Assembly (NCBI RefSeq): GCF_009870125.1
Contig: NC_046680.1
Span: forward strand, 16,077,501-16,141,500
DNA length: 64,000 bases
Direction: 5' to 3'
Origin: Drosophila pseudoobscura
Taxonomy: Eukaryota; Arthropoda; Insecta; Diptera; Drosophilidae
Each line of letters opens with the position of its first letter. Position 1 is the stretch's first letter. The notes beneath the pieces were generated by a model, which worked only from the letters and a program-made list of their open reading frames with translations, was not told the DNA's origin and made no database searches. Made by a program: the position numbers and the translations under genes. Below are positions 36,667 to 48,118 of the stretch, piece by piece.

Positions 36667-38079
36667 CTACTGCTGCTTGGCACTGCCGAAGAAGTACTTG
36701 TAGAAGAGGGTGGCCACCAGGCAGAGGACCAGGGGCAGCAGCCACGTCTTCATCGAGCTCTCCTCGTTCTGCGTGTCCGTGCTCCAGGTGGGCTCAGACT
36801 TCTGCGCTACGTTGGTACGTTCGCTCTCCACCAGCTCTCCGATTTTGTACTTTGTCATCATTTCACGGGCATCGTTGCTGTGTCCCACATCCTCAAAATT
36901 CTCTGTGGCATCTTTGCCAGCTTGCTCGATTAGCACTTCCTCGCCGCCGGGATGCTGCAAAAGGAACGGAAAAGAAAGGAAAATAAATATTCGCATACAT
37001 CATTGTTGCTGGTATTGATATGCTGGCCAAATATGCTAATGACTGACCCTGAAAGAATACATCCACAAGTAACGAAAAAAGGGAACACAAACAGCGAAGA
37101 TCACGGTGATCGGGCGAATGTTTAAAACATGACCTAGTGGTTGTTTCGTTTCCTGGGAGCGGCTGCGGCAGACATTGGAATTAGAATATAAACTGAAGTG
37201 CGAAGCATTGTCATCCACACTATTACTATTTTCAAGCCACAAAATGCAGCGTCATCGTTAGTTTGAGGTTCTAGCCAGCTTATCAAGAGTGCACGAAGCA
37301 ATCTCAATGATATCAGTGGGGGCGGGTCGGTTTCTTAGACCTGCTTCATCGGAGTGATGGAGTAAAGCAAATGATATGATATTACACCCAAAAACAATGG
37401 TATTGCGTAGGAATTGTCTACCCACCCAAATGAGATGCAAATGCGGACCCAGGTTTTGCTTAACATTTGACCCCTCGCTACATATGCCCATGTGCTCGTA
37501 CAATACATATGTGCATGTATTGTATGTATCTATGTAGCTACGTACATAGTTATGAATATTGTGAGCGGATAGTTTCGCAACTCGAAGCGTCGAGCGATTT
37601 AAACAGACAAAGCGGAAGGCAACAGCAGTTTCGACAACTAAAAGGGGGCTCGGATAGATGTGATGAAGCAGAGAAAAAGCAACGTGCCGATGTCTACTAG
37701 AAATTTCTGTGAAACTCGAAATATAATCGTCGACATCAGCCACAGGTCAATCAATGTTCACGGGTCAAAGTACAAATCTAATTCCGCCTGTTTTTGCTCA
37801 CACGCAGGGTGCATTTTTCATGAGCACATGTGTGTCTGCCTCTGCCTGCCAGTGTCTGCCTTTCCAGGTACTCCAGCATTGTAGACAAAGCCTCAGATAA
37901 GGGCGTCCTAGTTTCGACGTGTACCAATCTTGTTGTTGTCACCCCAGTCGATTTCTCACCTCGTTCAAAAACGCCGTGACATCGTACACACTGTTGTGGA
38001 TGAGCAGCCAGGTATCCTTGTTGGTGTTGTGCTTAGCAACCTCGGCCCGCGTAAAACTTTTCTTCCCATCGCCAGACAT
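36667..38079 (-). CDS. Cyt-b5: Cytochrome b5, tail-anchored
   Basis: ER haem protein that donates electrons to fatty-acid desaturases and P450s. Exons are 38079-37960 and 36954-36667, encoding 135 residues, the family's usual length. The first exon ends FLNE and the second starts HPGGEE, so the split is exactly before the first haem ligand (His41). The second ligand is His65 in GHSNDA. The C-terminal hydrophobic helix [20 protein letters not shown] with a short KQQ end is a tail anchor. The intron is about 1 kb. The start codon is unambiguous ([14 protein letters not shown]). The gene lies on the same strand as, and upstream of, the Gpo2-like gene. Its 5' flank consists of two MITE-like units. 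Confidence 0.97.
36955..37959 (-). other. Cyt-b5 intron 1
   Basis: A 1-kb intron with clear donor (GAG then GTGAGA) and acceptor (TTTTGCAG). It holds only chance frames. It may overlap 5' noncoding parts of the downstream Gpo2-like transcript. Confidence 0.75.
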
Positions 38080-38157
38080 GTTGAATGTTGATCACTTCAC
38101 TTGTTGATTTGATTGCTAATACGCGTTGCGTCGCGTTTAATTGTTAATCATTCGAGC

Positions 38158-38442
38158 TAGTGATGTAAAAAAACATCGATGTTTTTCTGCCGATGTTTAC
38201 TGATGTTTTCCGATGTTTTTTCTGCTAACGATGTTAAGTGATTGCAAAACATCGGTAGTTTAATTTCATATCATTGCGTATTTGTCTTCTGTAAGCAGCT
38301 ACACAGCAGTGCCAAAGTAAGTTAACATATTTGAATTAAAATGAATCAAATTTACTATAGATGGTATACATTTGTTTAAATATGAACACAATAAGAGAAA
38401 CGGAAGTTTTGAAACATCGTTTCATTCAAACTTACATCACTA
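38158..38442. mobile_element. MITE-like unit 1, hAT-type ends
   Basis: A 285-bp noncoding unit bounded by the inverted ends TAGTGATGTAA and TTACATCACTA. These fit the YARNG start seen in hAT elements. The inside is rich in CGATGTTT/AACATCG words, including CATCGATG. It has no coding capacity. It begins about 80 bp upstream of the Cyt-b5 start codon. Confidence 0.6.
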
Positions 38443-38459
38443 TTGTTAATCATTCGAGC

Positions 38460-38736
38460 TAGTGATGTAAAAAAACATCGATGTTTTTCTGCCGATGTTT
38501 ACTGATGTTTTCCGATGTTTTTTCTGCTAACTATGTTAAGTGATTGCAAAACATCGGTAGTTTAATTTCATATCATTGCGTATTTGTCTTCTGTAAGCAG
38601 CAACAGACTTAAAATGAATCAAATTTACTATAGATGGTATACATTTGTTTAAATATGAATACAATAAGAGAAAGGGAAGTTTTGAAACATCGGTCATACA
38701 TCGGCATCGATATTTTCATTCAAACTTACATCACTA
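38460..38736. mobile_element. MITE-like unit 2, tandem partner
   Basis: A 277-bp unit with the same inverted ends and nearly the same body as the preceding one. The copies differ by reciprocal small losses: this one lacks about 30 bp after GCAGC, and the first lacks about 20 bp before the right end. The linker TTGTTAATCATTCGAGC occurs before unit 1 and between the units; its start recurs after unit 2. This indicates tandem duplication rather than two independent insertions. Confidence 0.6.
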
Positions 38737-38754
38737 TTGTTAATCATTCGATCA

Positions 38755-39305
38755 TCATACCGTAAATATACCATCTCATTTGAAAAATATACCGTAAATA
38801 TACCGAATTCAAGTTCTTTTTTACATATTCCTCGTTTTTAATATTCCGTTGAATATTACTAGCTATATAGAACATTTAGCCGTGCCCACATAATTTTATC
38901 CCATTGATGAATAAATTTTCTACAAGATTGGATAGTTTTTAATCCTTGCTTTTATTGTATGTATTGTAAAAAAAAAGTTGAAACGAAAAATTTGATGAGT
39001 GATGAGTATATGATCTCGATCCTGATACCTATTCTTGGTCCCTACAAGAAGACAATAAGCTTTAAAATATCGTTGATATATTGAAAATAATATTAAATAA
39101 TTGAAAATTGTTTTTGCCTGGTATGACAAACATATTCACAATTCTATAACATTCATTTCTCCTAGGGTATGTGTGCATAGAATAAGTCTCATTGTTGCTT
39201 TACCCGATTCAAGTTCGGTTATCGATACTATCGACTGGATACGAGTGATGCGCGCCAAATAGAAATTGTTTGAAAGTGAATGAGCGACAGGGATTTAAAT
39301 GCAAT
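38755..39305 (-). repeat. Inverted copies of the 30.6-32.3 kb repeat
   Basis: The reverse complement of this stretch matches parts of 30640-32290. One part matches the segment with TAGCTAGTAATATTCAAC and GGTATATTTACGGTATATTT. Another matches the segment with CAACAATGAGTC, CACACATACCCT and GTTATAGAATTGTGAATA. A third matches the CATTTAAATCC-CTCGCTC region. The two sets flank Get3, the Gpo2-like gene and Cyt-b5 in opposite orientation. A perfect DRE (TATCGATA) lies at 39220-39227. Confidence 0.7.
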
Positions 39306-42300
39306 CAATTGGAATAAATGATGCACTAAAGTGCGATTTGAGATAGCGAAAATTCAAAAAATGATTTAAAATAAGGTTTAAGCTAAAAAGGTGAACACAT
39401 CTAGCAACGAACTAGTTCCACTGTACCAAGCTATAACGGTTAACTTTGAACTGCCAAAATCTTACCGTGCTCTGCGCAATCTCAAATATTACATTTAAGC
39501 GTACGCCCTGGTTCGCTTATATTTAGCAAAGGAGACTTCAAAGTCAAACCTATCCTGCAGCTCCAGTATCACAAACGAAACAGTAGCCAAGGATTGGCAA
39601 GCAAAACAAGAGTGGCAAAAGTTACTAAAAATTGCAACGCTGCAGAGGCGTTTTTATAATTACAATTAAAGTTAACAGACACTGAACATATTTTGATATC
39701 CAACAGTAGAAGCATTTTATATATGTAATTGAGGAGTAGCGAAGCTTTTAACTTTTTTACAAGGTAAGTAGTGAATTAATCCATATTACGCAATTTGCTT
39801 CCTTGCAAAAACATGGTGGAGCTGAGACTCTCTTGCTCCACCTTACTCAAATTTCCGGCTTCGATTTTTCACCCTCTGAGGATTTCTGCTGCGTAGTTTG
39901 AGTCCCAATCAGGGCGTTTTTTGCGGGTTAATACGATTATGTACATATGTAAATATGTATATATTTTGATACATAGATTTATGTATCAAAGTGTATCGAC
40001 ATAGTATCCTGTTTTACCTACCGTAATAAACATTATAATTTCTATCATGGGCAGGACTCATGCGTGAGATCGAATCAAAGCGAAAACAACATTTGAAGGG
40101 AGCAACAAAAATAAAGTCAAGTGTCTTGTAAATTAAAAAGTTTGTTTTTTGTTTTTACAAGCACAATAGCACGCGTTCAACTATACTATCATTAAAAGAG
40201 CACTTTCTTATCAGCACTTAAAGATTTGGGCTAACTCTGTGCTGAAAGAACGCTTCCACCCTCGAAAATTATAAAAAACCTTCAACATAGATTCCCATTA
40301 AAATTTGTTACATTGTTAACACTTACTTAAAGTTACACAATTACAATGTGGGGGATACTCTTTCACGAGATCAGAAGATCATTCAGTCACAAGCCAAATA
40401 TACCCCAGAAATATCACCGGTTACTAAGCATTAAGAATATCGCACAATTTATAATTCATACTTAGCTTATTAAAACACAATCAAGGATAGTAAATTAGAG
40501 TATATGCCACTCGGGGTTGATGGAAACACAAGGAAAAACAAAGTCGGACGGCTCTGTTCCTGATTGCGATCGCCGTTGATCGCTTTCGCACACAAAGGGA
40601 CTAAAAATAGCCAGTTCATCGCGGTCGACTGTCAAAGAGTGCAATAAAATGTTATGCCTCATTGCTGCATAATTTTTTACATCTGCTGCAGGCCGCGGCC
40701 CACATTTTTTCGGCGCGACGACGCGACAAATTTGCATTCCCGATCAATCATTAAGTTTGATTGATTCAGCCCATTAAATACAATTAACTGGAATGTTGTC
40801 CAATAACAAATAAATAAATAATTCAGTAAACAGTAAGCTTGTGTGGAGCTGATCGAGATGAGGAGAGAGGATCATGATCTCTTCGGCATGTCCAAAGTTC
40901 TTCTTGTTGCTTTAATTGGAGCCGAGTCCGAGCTTTTAATTAAAGATATGTACATATGTATTTGTGTACATTTATTGCTCGTAATCATTGTATAAATTCG
41001 TTTTGTTTTAAATGGTACTTTAGCCTTTTCCTCCGAACAGATGTTGCATCCGAAATACATACATAGATACAACGAACTCTGTTACGGCTGTAATTAGGGG
41101 GTAGATGGTTGATGTTGGATGCAGTTTTCAGGAAAATAATAATTTACATATGTACATAACTGCATTTTTGTATTTATGTATATACATACATATGTATGTA
41201 CGCACATACCTAGGTATATATGGCTCACAAAGAAAAACAAAGTACGCACAAAGAAGCTGTTCATTCATCTCCGCATTCGACTGCCGCATTTTTTCCCGTC
41301 CATTACAGTGGGGAGGCAGACAGAACACCAATGCAGAGAGAGAGAGTGAGATAGAGAGAGAGAGAGAGAGAGCGAAAGAGAGTACGAGACGTTGTCCAGG
41401 CATACGTGCTGTGCGTGATTATCACGCAACTAGCACGTGCTTTTGGCTTGGCTTTGGCTCTGTTGTTCTTGCCCTCTTACACTCTCATTCAAACATCCAC
41501 CTCACCACTCTCTCGCGCTTTACAAACAAAAACAATCTAAATACAAACAGAGAGTGACAGATACATACTGTGGTTTAAAAAAGTATACATACATATTTGT
41601 ACCTACATATGTATGTATATCCCAGTAGCATTGTATTTCTAAATGAACATTGTGGAACTGCTTGAATGAAGTGTCGCTATGTTTCAGTTATGTACGTGAA
41701 GAGGCGACACAGAAATTTCTTTTAACGAAATTTAAACCGTAATAAATATGTATTTTTAACGTTGCTACAGAAATCTCTTTGGGTTATTTTCAAATATCTA
41801 TCAGTCATAACCTAGGTCAACAAAGATGTTTGGTGACTTGGAATAAATGAAACACATTTCACAAAAAAGTAAAGCCTCAAATATGTATGTGCATACGTAC
41901 ATACATACCTACATAAATATTTATGAGATACCGCTGATAAACTGCATAGTAATAAGCGCCAAGGTCGTATATAGAATTTTTTTGTGCACTGTATATAACA
42001 CACTTATGCAAGATTGCTGTTTGTTTATTCTGGTTTTTGCCTGGTAACGCATTCGACGCATTTCAATTACATATTGTAAGTGCTTGGATTTTTCTAGTGC
42101 AGTAGGTGTAGATTGCAATCAAATCAGAACGGGATGAGCTGTAGTAAAGACTCCGACGTGACTAATGGGGCATCCTCATCGCCCCCGCCCCCACATGGAC
42201 TTTTAATATGTGTCGTAGAAAGATCTAAAAAAAACTTCTTTGGCCGCCACCCGGCAACACAGTCGACTACATTTTGGCAAGAGGTTCGTTTTGACCAGTT

Positions 42301-43250
42301 CTCGGACTTTGTTTTGGACATAAATCTGTCGCACGCGTTGGCCAAGTGCATTTGTTTTTCTTGATTAGTATTTTTTTGTTTGTTTTATTATGCCCCTTTC
42401 GCTACTCTGCTATATGGATGTATGTATGTATATATTTATATACATATATATTTCAAGAGTGTAAATTCAGATAAACAACATTCTCCATCTCAGAGATACC
42501 CGCCAGTTGGGGTACATCGAATTGTGTGTACACTCGGGGAAAGGGGTATTTGCTGGTGCAACGACTACGCTATAAATAAATATGAAATTTTCTCATTTCA
42601 CGAAATGTTTCATATTATATGCGTTTCTACAGATTTTATATTCCAGCAGAGAGGGAAATCTAAAGCAGAGAGAGGAAGAACAAGATATTCATGGCCTTTA
42701 TATATCAGGCAGTCCGTGCGTGCTCAAAATATGCTGTTGTTGTTCGAAGGGTACATTAATCAAAAGGTATGGCAGCCCACTGTTGAGCTGTCATAGATTG
42801 CAGACTCCACGCAGGTATGCAGCAACTCTGCACTCATCAATTAGGCACTTCACAATGGCATAGTTTTCTATCTCACCAACTGGAGTACATATGTATGAAT
42901 AAACTGATTTCTTTCTTCCCCCTTAAGCAATTAAAAAAAAAAATAGAATATCAAGTGCACGAAAAGTCCCTTAATTCGTCTTACCATACCTTCTGTTTAA
43001 TCTACTCTGGCCGGCCTGTTTTGCTTTTAGCTGCCGCTCCGGCGCATTTACGACTGAGTTGTTCTTTGGAAGTGCGCTGGTCAAGACGCGAAAATCTGAA
43101 ACAAAGTGCAGCAAAGAGAAAGATCCGTCTAAAAATATTAGTAAAAGTGTTAAAAGAAAGTGCTAGCAGTAATAATTTACAACATTGTGCTACATTGAGA
43201 TAGCCATAGAAGCAACTGTAAACGCACAGTAGGAAAGAGAGGACTACGAA
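39306..43250. other. Noncoding interval upstream of Drat
   Basis: No gene is supported. Contents: AT-rich spacer, TACATA/TATG microsatellites (41160-41200, 41580-41620, 42418-42450), a GA array (41335-41382), and the Drat 5' UTR at its right end (about 43000-43250). Frames here are chance frames with low-complexity composition. Confidence 0.6.
41335..41382. repeat. GA microsatellite
   Basis: A nearly pure GAGAGA tract. Such tracts can bind GAGA factor. It lies about 1.9 kb upstream of the first Drat coding exon. Confidence 0.9.
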
Positions 43251-45753
43251 ATGCCGGTCGATATTTGTAGTCAACCCCACACTTTGCTCAGTACAAGAAG
43301 GTAAACTAAACGTACATACATACATATGTATAAATTATGGCTCAATGAAAGTGACAGGGCTGAAATATATTGAAATTTAGCCTATCTCGGTACGATTTCG
43401 TGATGGTCGATGGTCGATTATCCATCCAGTCATTCTTATCGCGCTGGACTGCAATATCCACTAATTGGCAAGCTAGACGAGCCAGTACATACTATAAATA
43501 ACATATATGATACTCGTGGTAAAAAGAAGCGAACCAATTTTATCTTTTTTATGAGCAATTATTTTTCCAGCGCTGGTCATATATTAGGCAAATCTAATGA
43601 GAGGCGTTATCTGATAATTAAAGTATTTTCAAGTCATTGAGGTGAAGGGATCCATATCAACCAGCAACCACTCTTCCGAATGCTGAATAAATAAAGCATA
43701 TTTATCTACGAATGCCTGCCCACTTGGCCTTTCAGATACGCCTTAGCTGGCGCACCCCCTACATTGTTAGTTCACGAAAAAAACAAATTACATACTTGAA
43801 TATTATTTACATGGGAAACGCTGAAATGTTGTTGGCATTGAAATCTAGAATTATCGTTTTTGTTGTATTTGTACAGAAGGAAAAGCGGACGGAGGAAAAA
43901 ATTTGCTATAGCATATCAAGTTCTGATGAGAATGCGATTTAGACCCAATCCGACCAATCAGATCAAGATTTTCATCCATTTCCTCAATTTGTAAAATCTG
44001 TTAAAATGTATCGACTTTGTCGCCGGTATGGAAATAGACTTAATGCATTCGAAATTTTAAATCTATTCAGGCTATCTTCGGGGGCCGAAGCTTTGAGTGC
44101 CCTTGAATTTCGAGCGTTCGTGTATTTGTATGGGAGTTGTTTTTCGAAATCTTTATTCTATTGCAACTACTATATCAAATAGTGACGACATTTGTATTTT
44201 TTTGCTGACTCAGTTTGTATTATTACATACTTAAGAGGTTAAATTGTTTTTTTGAACGATCTTTGCTATGATGGGTATATGATTTAGAGACGCGAACTTG
44301 CTATTTCCGACAACTTTAAGAAAAGAGATGTCAAATTATGCGTAGCTGCCAAGAACTCGACATTATTTATGGGGGATACTTTGGGGGTACTTATCCTGCC
44401 TTGTGACATCAAAAACATTTATCCATTGTTCATTTGCAGCGGAACAACAGATACCTCGCTGTCGTTAAACTCATTGTCCCTGACGTCTGCTCTGCCGCCG
44501 ACCGATACAGATCTTCATCATAGACCTCACAACATGAACAAATTGTGTCGCCAAGTGTCAATTGAGTCGCCCGGGCCGGGGGCTAAAAACTGCGTCTTCA
44601 ACTTTTTTGTGCCCATCGAGGACACGCCAGCACTGGGTGCTCGGATCAGGATTGTGTGCGCAGGCGCATGCTACCGTCGACGGGATCGCTCCAATTCTAT
44701 AACCAGCATGTCGTCAGTGTCCTCAGAGTTGAGCGATTACTGTCCGTCGGTGAATTCGATGTCGCCCGCTCACCAGGGCATTCGAGAGGGCTCGTTCTTT
44801 CCGGGCTTCGAGGTGGCAGGCGTAATTGAGGCCCTTGGCTCAGAGGTCACAGAGACCAACAACTGTGGACTGCGGATCGGACAGCGCGTTATTGTCTATC
44901 CGTTCGATGAGACCCCGGCCGGTTATGCCGAGCTCCTGGTGGTACCCGATTTGAAGCACATCGTGCCCATACCCGACAGCCTGCCAATGGAGGTGGCGGC
45001 TATGCTGCCCACGGGCGCCCTATTGGCCATGAACGCCGTCTTCAAGGCCCAAGCCGTGGTCACACAAATCCTCGCTCAGCGCGCAAGCTCTGATCCAAAG
45101 AAGAAGTGCAAAATCCTAATTGTCGGAACTGGTGGCCTTGCACTGTGGGCAGTGCGTATTGCTTCCTATCATTTTGCCTTGGCTGGCGCCGATAATGTGG
45201 ACATCACAGTGGCTAGTCTTCGAGACGAGGGCTTCCGTTTGGCCACAGAAATTAAGAAGTAAGTGAAATTGGATTGTGCTGCTCCAGACTTAATACTAAC
45301 ATGAAAATTCTGTGTTCGTGTCTTTCCCCCTGCAGTGTCAGTGTTGTTCAGTGGAACGAATGCTTGTATGAGCCACAGCTTATTGAGCGCACCAAGGATG
45401 TATGCGGTGGGGCTGTCGATGTGGTGATTGACTTTGGTACAACTTCCAGAAGTCTCCATCGGTCCATGCACTGCCTGTCTAAGGGTGGTGTGGTCTTGAT
45501 CAGCGACGAGGTGGCCGAGAAGTTGCTACCAAAGTTTTCAAGGCTGTCGAACGAGTACCAGCAGGAGATTACACCAATTTCAAATGGTACCGCCGAACAG
45601 CTGGCGGAACTGGTGGAGCTGGTTGCCACAAAGAAGATTGAGCCGCCGCCACACTCCGTGTTCCCCTGCGAGCAGGCCGCCGAGGTTATCCAGAAGCTGT
45701 GTAACTCCGAAATACCAGGACGCGCCATTCTTCGCTTCCACGACATAGAATAG
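43251..45753 (+). CDS. Drat: Drat, zinc-less medium-chain dehydrogenase/reductase-like protein
   Basis: Member of the ADH/quinone-reductase (MDR) superfamily. Exons are 43251-43300, 44440-45258 and 45336-45753, encoding 428 residues. The GroES-like half includes FFPGFEVAGVIEALGSEV; the Rossmann half has ILIVGTGGLALWAVRIA. The structural zinc-site cysteines of true ADH are not evident. The first exon ends in phase 2 (AG) and the second opens with C, making Ser and an unbroken frame, so an N-terminal extension starting MPVDICSQPHTLL is likely. A shorter form could start at the ATG at 44534 (MNKLCRQVSIE). The name comes from recognising the D. melanogaster gene by family and neighbourhood. Confidence 0.85.
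43301..44439 (+). other. Drat intron 1
   Basis: A 1.1-kb intron between the short first coding exon (donor AAG then GTAAAC) and the main exon (acceptor ATTTGCAG). No gene is seen inside. Confidence 0.7.
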
Positions 45754-46750
45754 ACGTTGGGTCGGAGGCCAAGCAGCATATTCTCTGCTATCAAAACATT
45801 AATTCATTCAATATCGATATTTGTTAGTTGTATTCAAGTGACACACAACCACAAAACACTGCAAGCAACCTGCAACACTCTCGAAGCGGATTCAATTGTG
45901 CTTAATTTGTTGTTGGCTCTTGTTTTGTAACATTATTTAGGACTGTAGCCATACGCAGTGATGCTTATCCTCATTTCGTTTCATTGATTTGATTTAGAGT
46001 TCTAAGAATTTTGAGTATTATTGTATGTACATATAGATTGTGATTTATTTTATTTTTAAGCAAACCAAACCAAACCACACCCGAGATACTCGTACTTTTG
46101 CGTATATGAGTACAGGTCATCCAACACTAACTTAACCCCAAACAACCCAATGAGAATCAGTAGTCGAATATTATGCTTCTTTAATGATTTTAGTAACGGA
46201 CACAAAGCAGAAGCGGATTACAGAATAAATGTTATACGTATTATACATAAAATTGTTACGCATGCGATGCAAGACGTTTAATTCAATTGCTTGATGTTTA
46301 TACTCATTACGTACGTACCCAAAACAACATTATACTCTACTCTTATTCATAAATAAAAGCACACCAATTACCAATGCAAAAGATTCTCTGGCAGCCATCT
46401 ATAGCCCAACGATGACTCAGTACTCATCATGCTACTGTTCGGATCTAGTTCTTTACTTTCACTGCACCGTACGCCAGGTACTTTTGTTCTCCAAGAGTAT
46501 GTAGAATATATATACTATAGTATATAGTATCGTATCAAATTCTTATAGTTTAGCGTGAATTAAGGTTTTACCGTGATATTCTGACAGCCATGCCACGACA
46601 GTTCCACTTCGTACTAGAGACTGTGTATTATAGCCCTCCTTATCCGACAACACATCATAGAAGGCGCTCATTGACCACTCCGATTTGTAGATATATTGGA
46701 AGCGTATAAAAAAGTATAATATTATAATATAAGCGACTATATTCTGGATC
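45754..46750 (+). other. Drat 3' UTR and spacer
   Basis: About 1 kb of AT-rich noncoding sequence. An AATAAA at about 46351 may end the Drat mRNA. The promoter of the next gene lies in the last 200 bp, where TATATA/ATAGTATA tracts occur near 46505-46530. Confidence 0.6.
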
Positions 46751-47801
46751 ATGCAAGAGCGCCGCCGAAGACTTCGGGCATATCGGAAGTCACGCAGAAA
46801 ATTCTCCTGCACTGTTTACGGCATCACCTTGGCCTGGCTGGTGCTGGCCCTAACTCAGTGGTTGGCTGTCTGCTTGCTGTAAGTTTAGTTGAGACTTGGT
46901 GCAGTGGTGCCGTTGAATCTTTGCATTCTAATCTTTAGAAAGGACTTCCGAGATAACGTCAACAAGTATTATTGGATAAGTTTGATATTCTTTATTTCTG
47001 CTATGCTTTTGTTCTCAATGTTTATATTCATCAAGAGTCTGCGATTCGTGCTCTGCCTAAACTGGCTGCTCAGCTTACTCATTGTGAGTAGTTGTGATTC
47101 GATATGGTAAGACAGCCGGTTGAGTTTTCTCATGTTTATATCCGTTTAGGTGGAGTTTCTGATCATCGGACTATTCGCGCTGTCGGCGCAAACTGATTGG
47201 AAAAACTTGATCGCATGGTTCCTCATCTGTGCGCTCTTGACATATCTTTTCATATTAATCGGATCCATTTTACCGGTAAATATAGCTATGTACATATGTA
47301 CATCTCTAAGCCCCAATCTCGACCTCATAATCTTTCATAGCAAGACCTTACTCTGAATGTAGTCATTCTGTTTGTGGTAGCTTTCCTCATCCTTTCTATC
47401 ACCGTCTTCATGAGTATGATGCATAAAATTATGAATATGTCGTATTCTTTCTACGCTTATATGGTTTGTATTGGGCTCATTGTGCTGATGGTAGGTCTAG
47501 GTGTCGTCCCATGGATATACTCCTATAAGGCGTCTTTTATCCTTATCCTTCTCAGTTCGTGATGTACCATGCCCAGACAATCAATGGCGGACGCTTTGCT
47601 GAGATGCGTCTCCGAGACTACCTGCTGGCATCTCTCATCCTCTTCAACGACTTCATCATCATTTACATGTTAACCATCTACCCACAGGTCATCAACAGCA
47701 AAAAGTCAACGCCGTCCAACACTACAGTTTCATATCATTCCAAAGACAGCAGTTATGAAGACAGCACGACCACAACTGAGTTAGTTGTAAATTGGGGTTG
47801 A
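46751..47801 (+). CDS. Divergent TMBIM/BAX-inhibitor-1-like seven-helix protein
   Basis: Exons are 46751-46878, 46939-47083, 47150-47275, 47341-47490 and 47556-47801, all GT-AG and phase-consistent, giving 264 residues. The product has a basic N-terminus (MQERRRRLRAYRKSRRK), then seven hydrophobic segments. The last part reads YHAQTINGGRFAEMRLRDYL followed by a helix with SLILFNDFIIIYML. This matches the TMBIM/Lifeguard pattern near the pore end (DTQ-x-I-x-GG, an acidic residue, a Y, then LxLYxDxI). The usual first Asp (YDTQ) is replaced by His-Ala-Gln. The C-terminal tail is Ser/Thr-rich. Family membership is inferred from topology and this motif. I cannot name an orthologue. Confidence 0.75.
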
Positions 47802-48118
47802 GTTGACCAAATAGAAGGATGGAAGGCACGCATTGCCAACAATTTTGTTCCTGGGTTTAACTTCACAAACTAAAAATCGAATGTCTTGGATTTAAATTTT
47901 AACGTTTTATTGAGGTGTGATCCGTGGTGAGTTTCGTAATAAACTAAATAATAACAAACGCGACGAACAGTGTTGGAAAGCAAACGAAAATAAATTGCGC
48001 CAAAAAGAAGCAACGCAAAGAAGAGATTGTGGAACAGAAAACTCAACCTATTTAAAATAGCTGACGAATCAGAATTTCGGCACTAAAACAGCTCGACTCT
48101 CCATAAATCAACAACGCT
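47802..48118 (+). promoter_or_regulatory. Orc1 promoter and 5' UTR
   Basis: A 317-bp interval between the TMBIM-like stop and the Orc1 start codon. It must hold the 3' end of the former and the Orc1 promoter. No TATA box or DRE consensus is seen. Confidence 0.5.
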
